The notes under the pieces: model-generated
What the model saw: only the letters and a program-made list of their open reading frames with translations
Told to the model about the DNA's origin: nothing
The model's database searches: none
Part shown: positions 62,625 through 64,000 of the stretch, in pieces
How positions within the stretch are numbered: position 1 is the first letter of the stretch
Layout of the letters: each line of letters starts with the position of its first letter
DNA from: Antedon mediterranea
Lineage: Eukaryota; Echinodermata; Crinoidea; Comatulida; Antedonidae
NCBI RefSeq assembly: GCF_964355755.1
Contig: NC_092679.1
Coordinates: forward strand, 12,574,932 to 12,638,931
Length of the DNA stretch: 64,000 bases
Direction: 5' to 3'
Translations under genes and position numbers: made by a program

Positions 62625-62954
62625 ATGCAACAGTCTTGTCCTTCAATGGCAACCAGACTTTTCTGGTGGATCATCGCAAAGAGCGGCAAACTAAATCGGA
62701 AGATATCACGATACGATTTCAAACGTATCGACCTTCGAGTGCCCTTCTCACAATGTACTCTAACAATGCTGTTGATGTACTGAAACTTGAACTTGACAAA
62801 AGCAGAATTTTGTTCAGCATCAACTTTGGAACTGGAGTTGATACATTCCCTATTGGAGAAGATCTTGCAGATGGTGAATGGCATACTGTCAAACTCCAAC
62901 GCAAGCAAGAGGAGTTAACTGTTATCTTGGATGGAGGAGCTGAGCAGGTCAAAG
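62625..62954 (+). CDS. Alpha-neurexin exon: N-terminal half of LNS4
   Basis: The exon follows a strong T-rich tract and ACAG acceptor. Its two first bases complete the codon begun at 54221 (giving Asn), then come 109 codons and one base before donor GTAATT. It encodes ATVLSFNGNQTF, EDITIRFQTYRPSSALLTMY, VLKLELDKSRILFSINFGTG and DGEWHTVKLQRKQEELTVIL. These match vertebrate LNS4 ATVLSYDGS, EDVSLRFRSQRAYGILM, TLRLELDAGRVKLTVNL and DNEWHTVRVVRRG. The vertebrate splice site 3 insert, which would lie between INFGTG and the DTFPIG stretch, is absent and there is no intron at that point. The frame runs on to 63001, but GTAATT at 62955 is the better end. The rest of LNS4 is beyond the window. Confidence 0.94.
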
Positions 62955-64000
62955 GTAATTTTTTTAAGCGCCATTTTATTTTTTACAAAAGGTTATTATG
63001 AACATTATTTTTATTTAATTAACTTGTTTTTGTTCCCTAACAAAACAATAATAGTTATTTGGCACAAAACATTAACTTGATATGTGTTTAATCTCTTGGT
63101 TTTCTTTTTAGATTTCTATTGAAGGGCAAAATAGTTATGGGCTTAAAACTTTTTTACAGATTAATTAAAACTACTATTTGGACAGTGGTTAAATGTGGGA
63201 TTTGAAAAATTAAATTATTCTATAATTTGAAATTAATGGATTAGAAACTCCTTTTAAATTCAAAAGATATTTGTTTGGTTTTTTTTTCGAGCACCAATCT
63301 GTAAAATAGTTATCACCATTTACTATTTGCCTGTCAACAACATATTTTTCCGATTCTAGAAATCTGCACTTTATCTGAACTTTTAACTTACCTAGCTTTT
63401 AGTGAACATTGTGTCAAAAGCAATACTGCTATATCTGGATTACTTGACACAAACAAACCTTGCTTTACCGCTTTTGTAACACTCGCTTTTTACATTTCCC
63501 CAGTCATTTTCCCTAATTTAGTATCATTGTATAATAGCTTTTATACTGGTGATTGCTTTTCTTTTAGATAGATGTTCAACTGATCTCAATAATCTATGTT
63601 CTTTGTCAAACAGACATTATGTCAACTTGAAAAACATTAAATCAGTGTACATTCAATCATTATACAAATGACTATCAACATTGTAACATTTCTTACGATT
63701 TCCATGGATTACTAACATTTCTGTAGTCTGTCTGCTTCTTTTTTTTAAAACCTGAAACTTCTTTTACCTAATCCGAGTGTTAGTAAGTTGCACAGAGTCT
63801 GTATTGTTAACACACTATGCTTTTCACATTTCTACACAGACCTAAACAGATCTAGCGATGCAGGTATGTAATGTGTAACAGATTTAACAATGTAAATATA
63901 ATGTTCACACAGCTTTTATTGTGTATATAATCTTTTTAGGATTATACATTTGAAGATCCAAATTTAAAATTGACAAGAAATATTTATGACAAATAGATAA
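62955..64000 (+). other. Start of the next neurexin intron (to window end)
   Basis: The intron begins GTAATT in phase 1 and runs past the window. It is AT-rich. I found no continuation of LNS4 (the next expected exon should encode the second half of LNS4) and no repeat I can name. Confidence 0.75.

Larger units (their letters stand above)
18549..62954 (+). other. Alpha-neurexin gene, internal part (six exons, five complete introns)
   Basis: Six spliced coding segments join in consistent phase (0,0,0,0,1) into about 521 residues collinear with LNS2-LNS3-EGF-LNS4 of animal alpha-neurexins. Alpha-neurexins are presynaptic single-pass adhesion receptors; beta forms lack all the modules seen here, so this is the alpha-specific region. 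All five introns have GT-AG ends with good donors (GTAAGT, GTAGGT, GTAAGT, GTGAGT, GTAAGT). The signal peptide, LNS1, EGF1, the rest of LNS4, LNS5, EGF3, LNS6, the transmembrane segment and the PDZ-binding tail are not in the window. I leave the symbol blank because the organism and paralogue are not established. Other LNS/EGF proteins such as CASPR or agrin are less likely, because the domain order and the LNS2-LNS3 linker match neurexin specifically. Confidence 0.95.

Overview
The window is AT-rich, intron-dominated animal DNA. Its one recognisable host gene is an alpha-neurexin on the + strand, seen as six coding exons (18549-62954, 1,566 coding bases, about 521 complete codons) separated by introns of 2.8 to 18 kb. 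Both gene ends lie outside the window. The exons encode, in order, LNS2, LNS3, the second EGF-like module and the first half of LNS4. The protein is diverged from vertebrate neurexin but collinear with it. With frequent TAGGCCTA-type motifs, tRNA-derived SINEs, a Penelope-like element and CR1/jockey-type LINEs, this suggests an invertebrate deuterostome, most likely an echinoderm. The species call is an inference, not a demonstration.

Layout: 1-18548 is the intron (or 5' part) upstream of the first LNS2 exon, at the place of vertebrate splice site 1. It holds SINEs, MITEs and a probable solo LTR. 18549-18844 is LNS2 exon a. 18845-25589 is an intron at the position of splice site 2, carrying an almost full-length antisense LINE (19285-22610), a SINE and a MITE. 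25590-25739 is LNS2 exon b. 25740-43644 is a large intron with a LINE remnant, a 3.9 kb hAT-type element holding two nested long-TIR elements, a Penelope-like 3' end with a hammerhead ribozyme, and minisatellites. 43645-43821 is the LNS2/LNS3 junction exon and 46656-46895 the LNS3 exon. 46896-53848 holds degenerate copies of the preceding exon's 3' end, two large palindromes with hammerhead motifs and a 274-bp tandem triplication. 53849-54221 is the LNS3-EGF2 exon. 54222-62624 is mostly featureless, with one candidate stop-containing exon and a 60-bp minisatellite abutting the next exon. 62625-62954 is the LNS4 exon, followed by intron to the window end.

Most notable observations: (1) a complete-looking type I hammerhead ribozyme downstream of a Penelope-like GIY-YIG endonuclease fragment, a second one present as two divergent copies in a 119-bp-arm palindrome, and decayed relatives elsewhere, all inside neurexin introns; (2) paired loss of the two cysteines that form the LNS2 disulfide in vertebrate neurexins; (3) four tandem intronic copies of the 3' end of an LNS3 exon, two keeping a consensus splice donor; (4) a nested transposon stack with target-site duplications of 8, 9 and 10 bp at each level.
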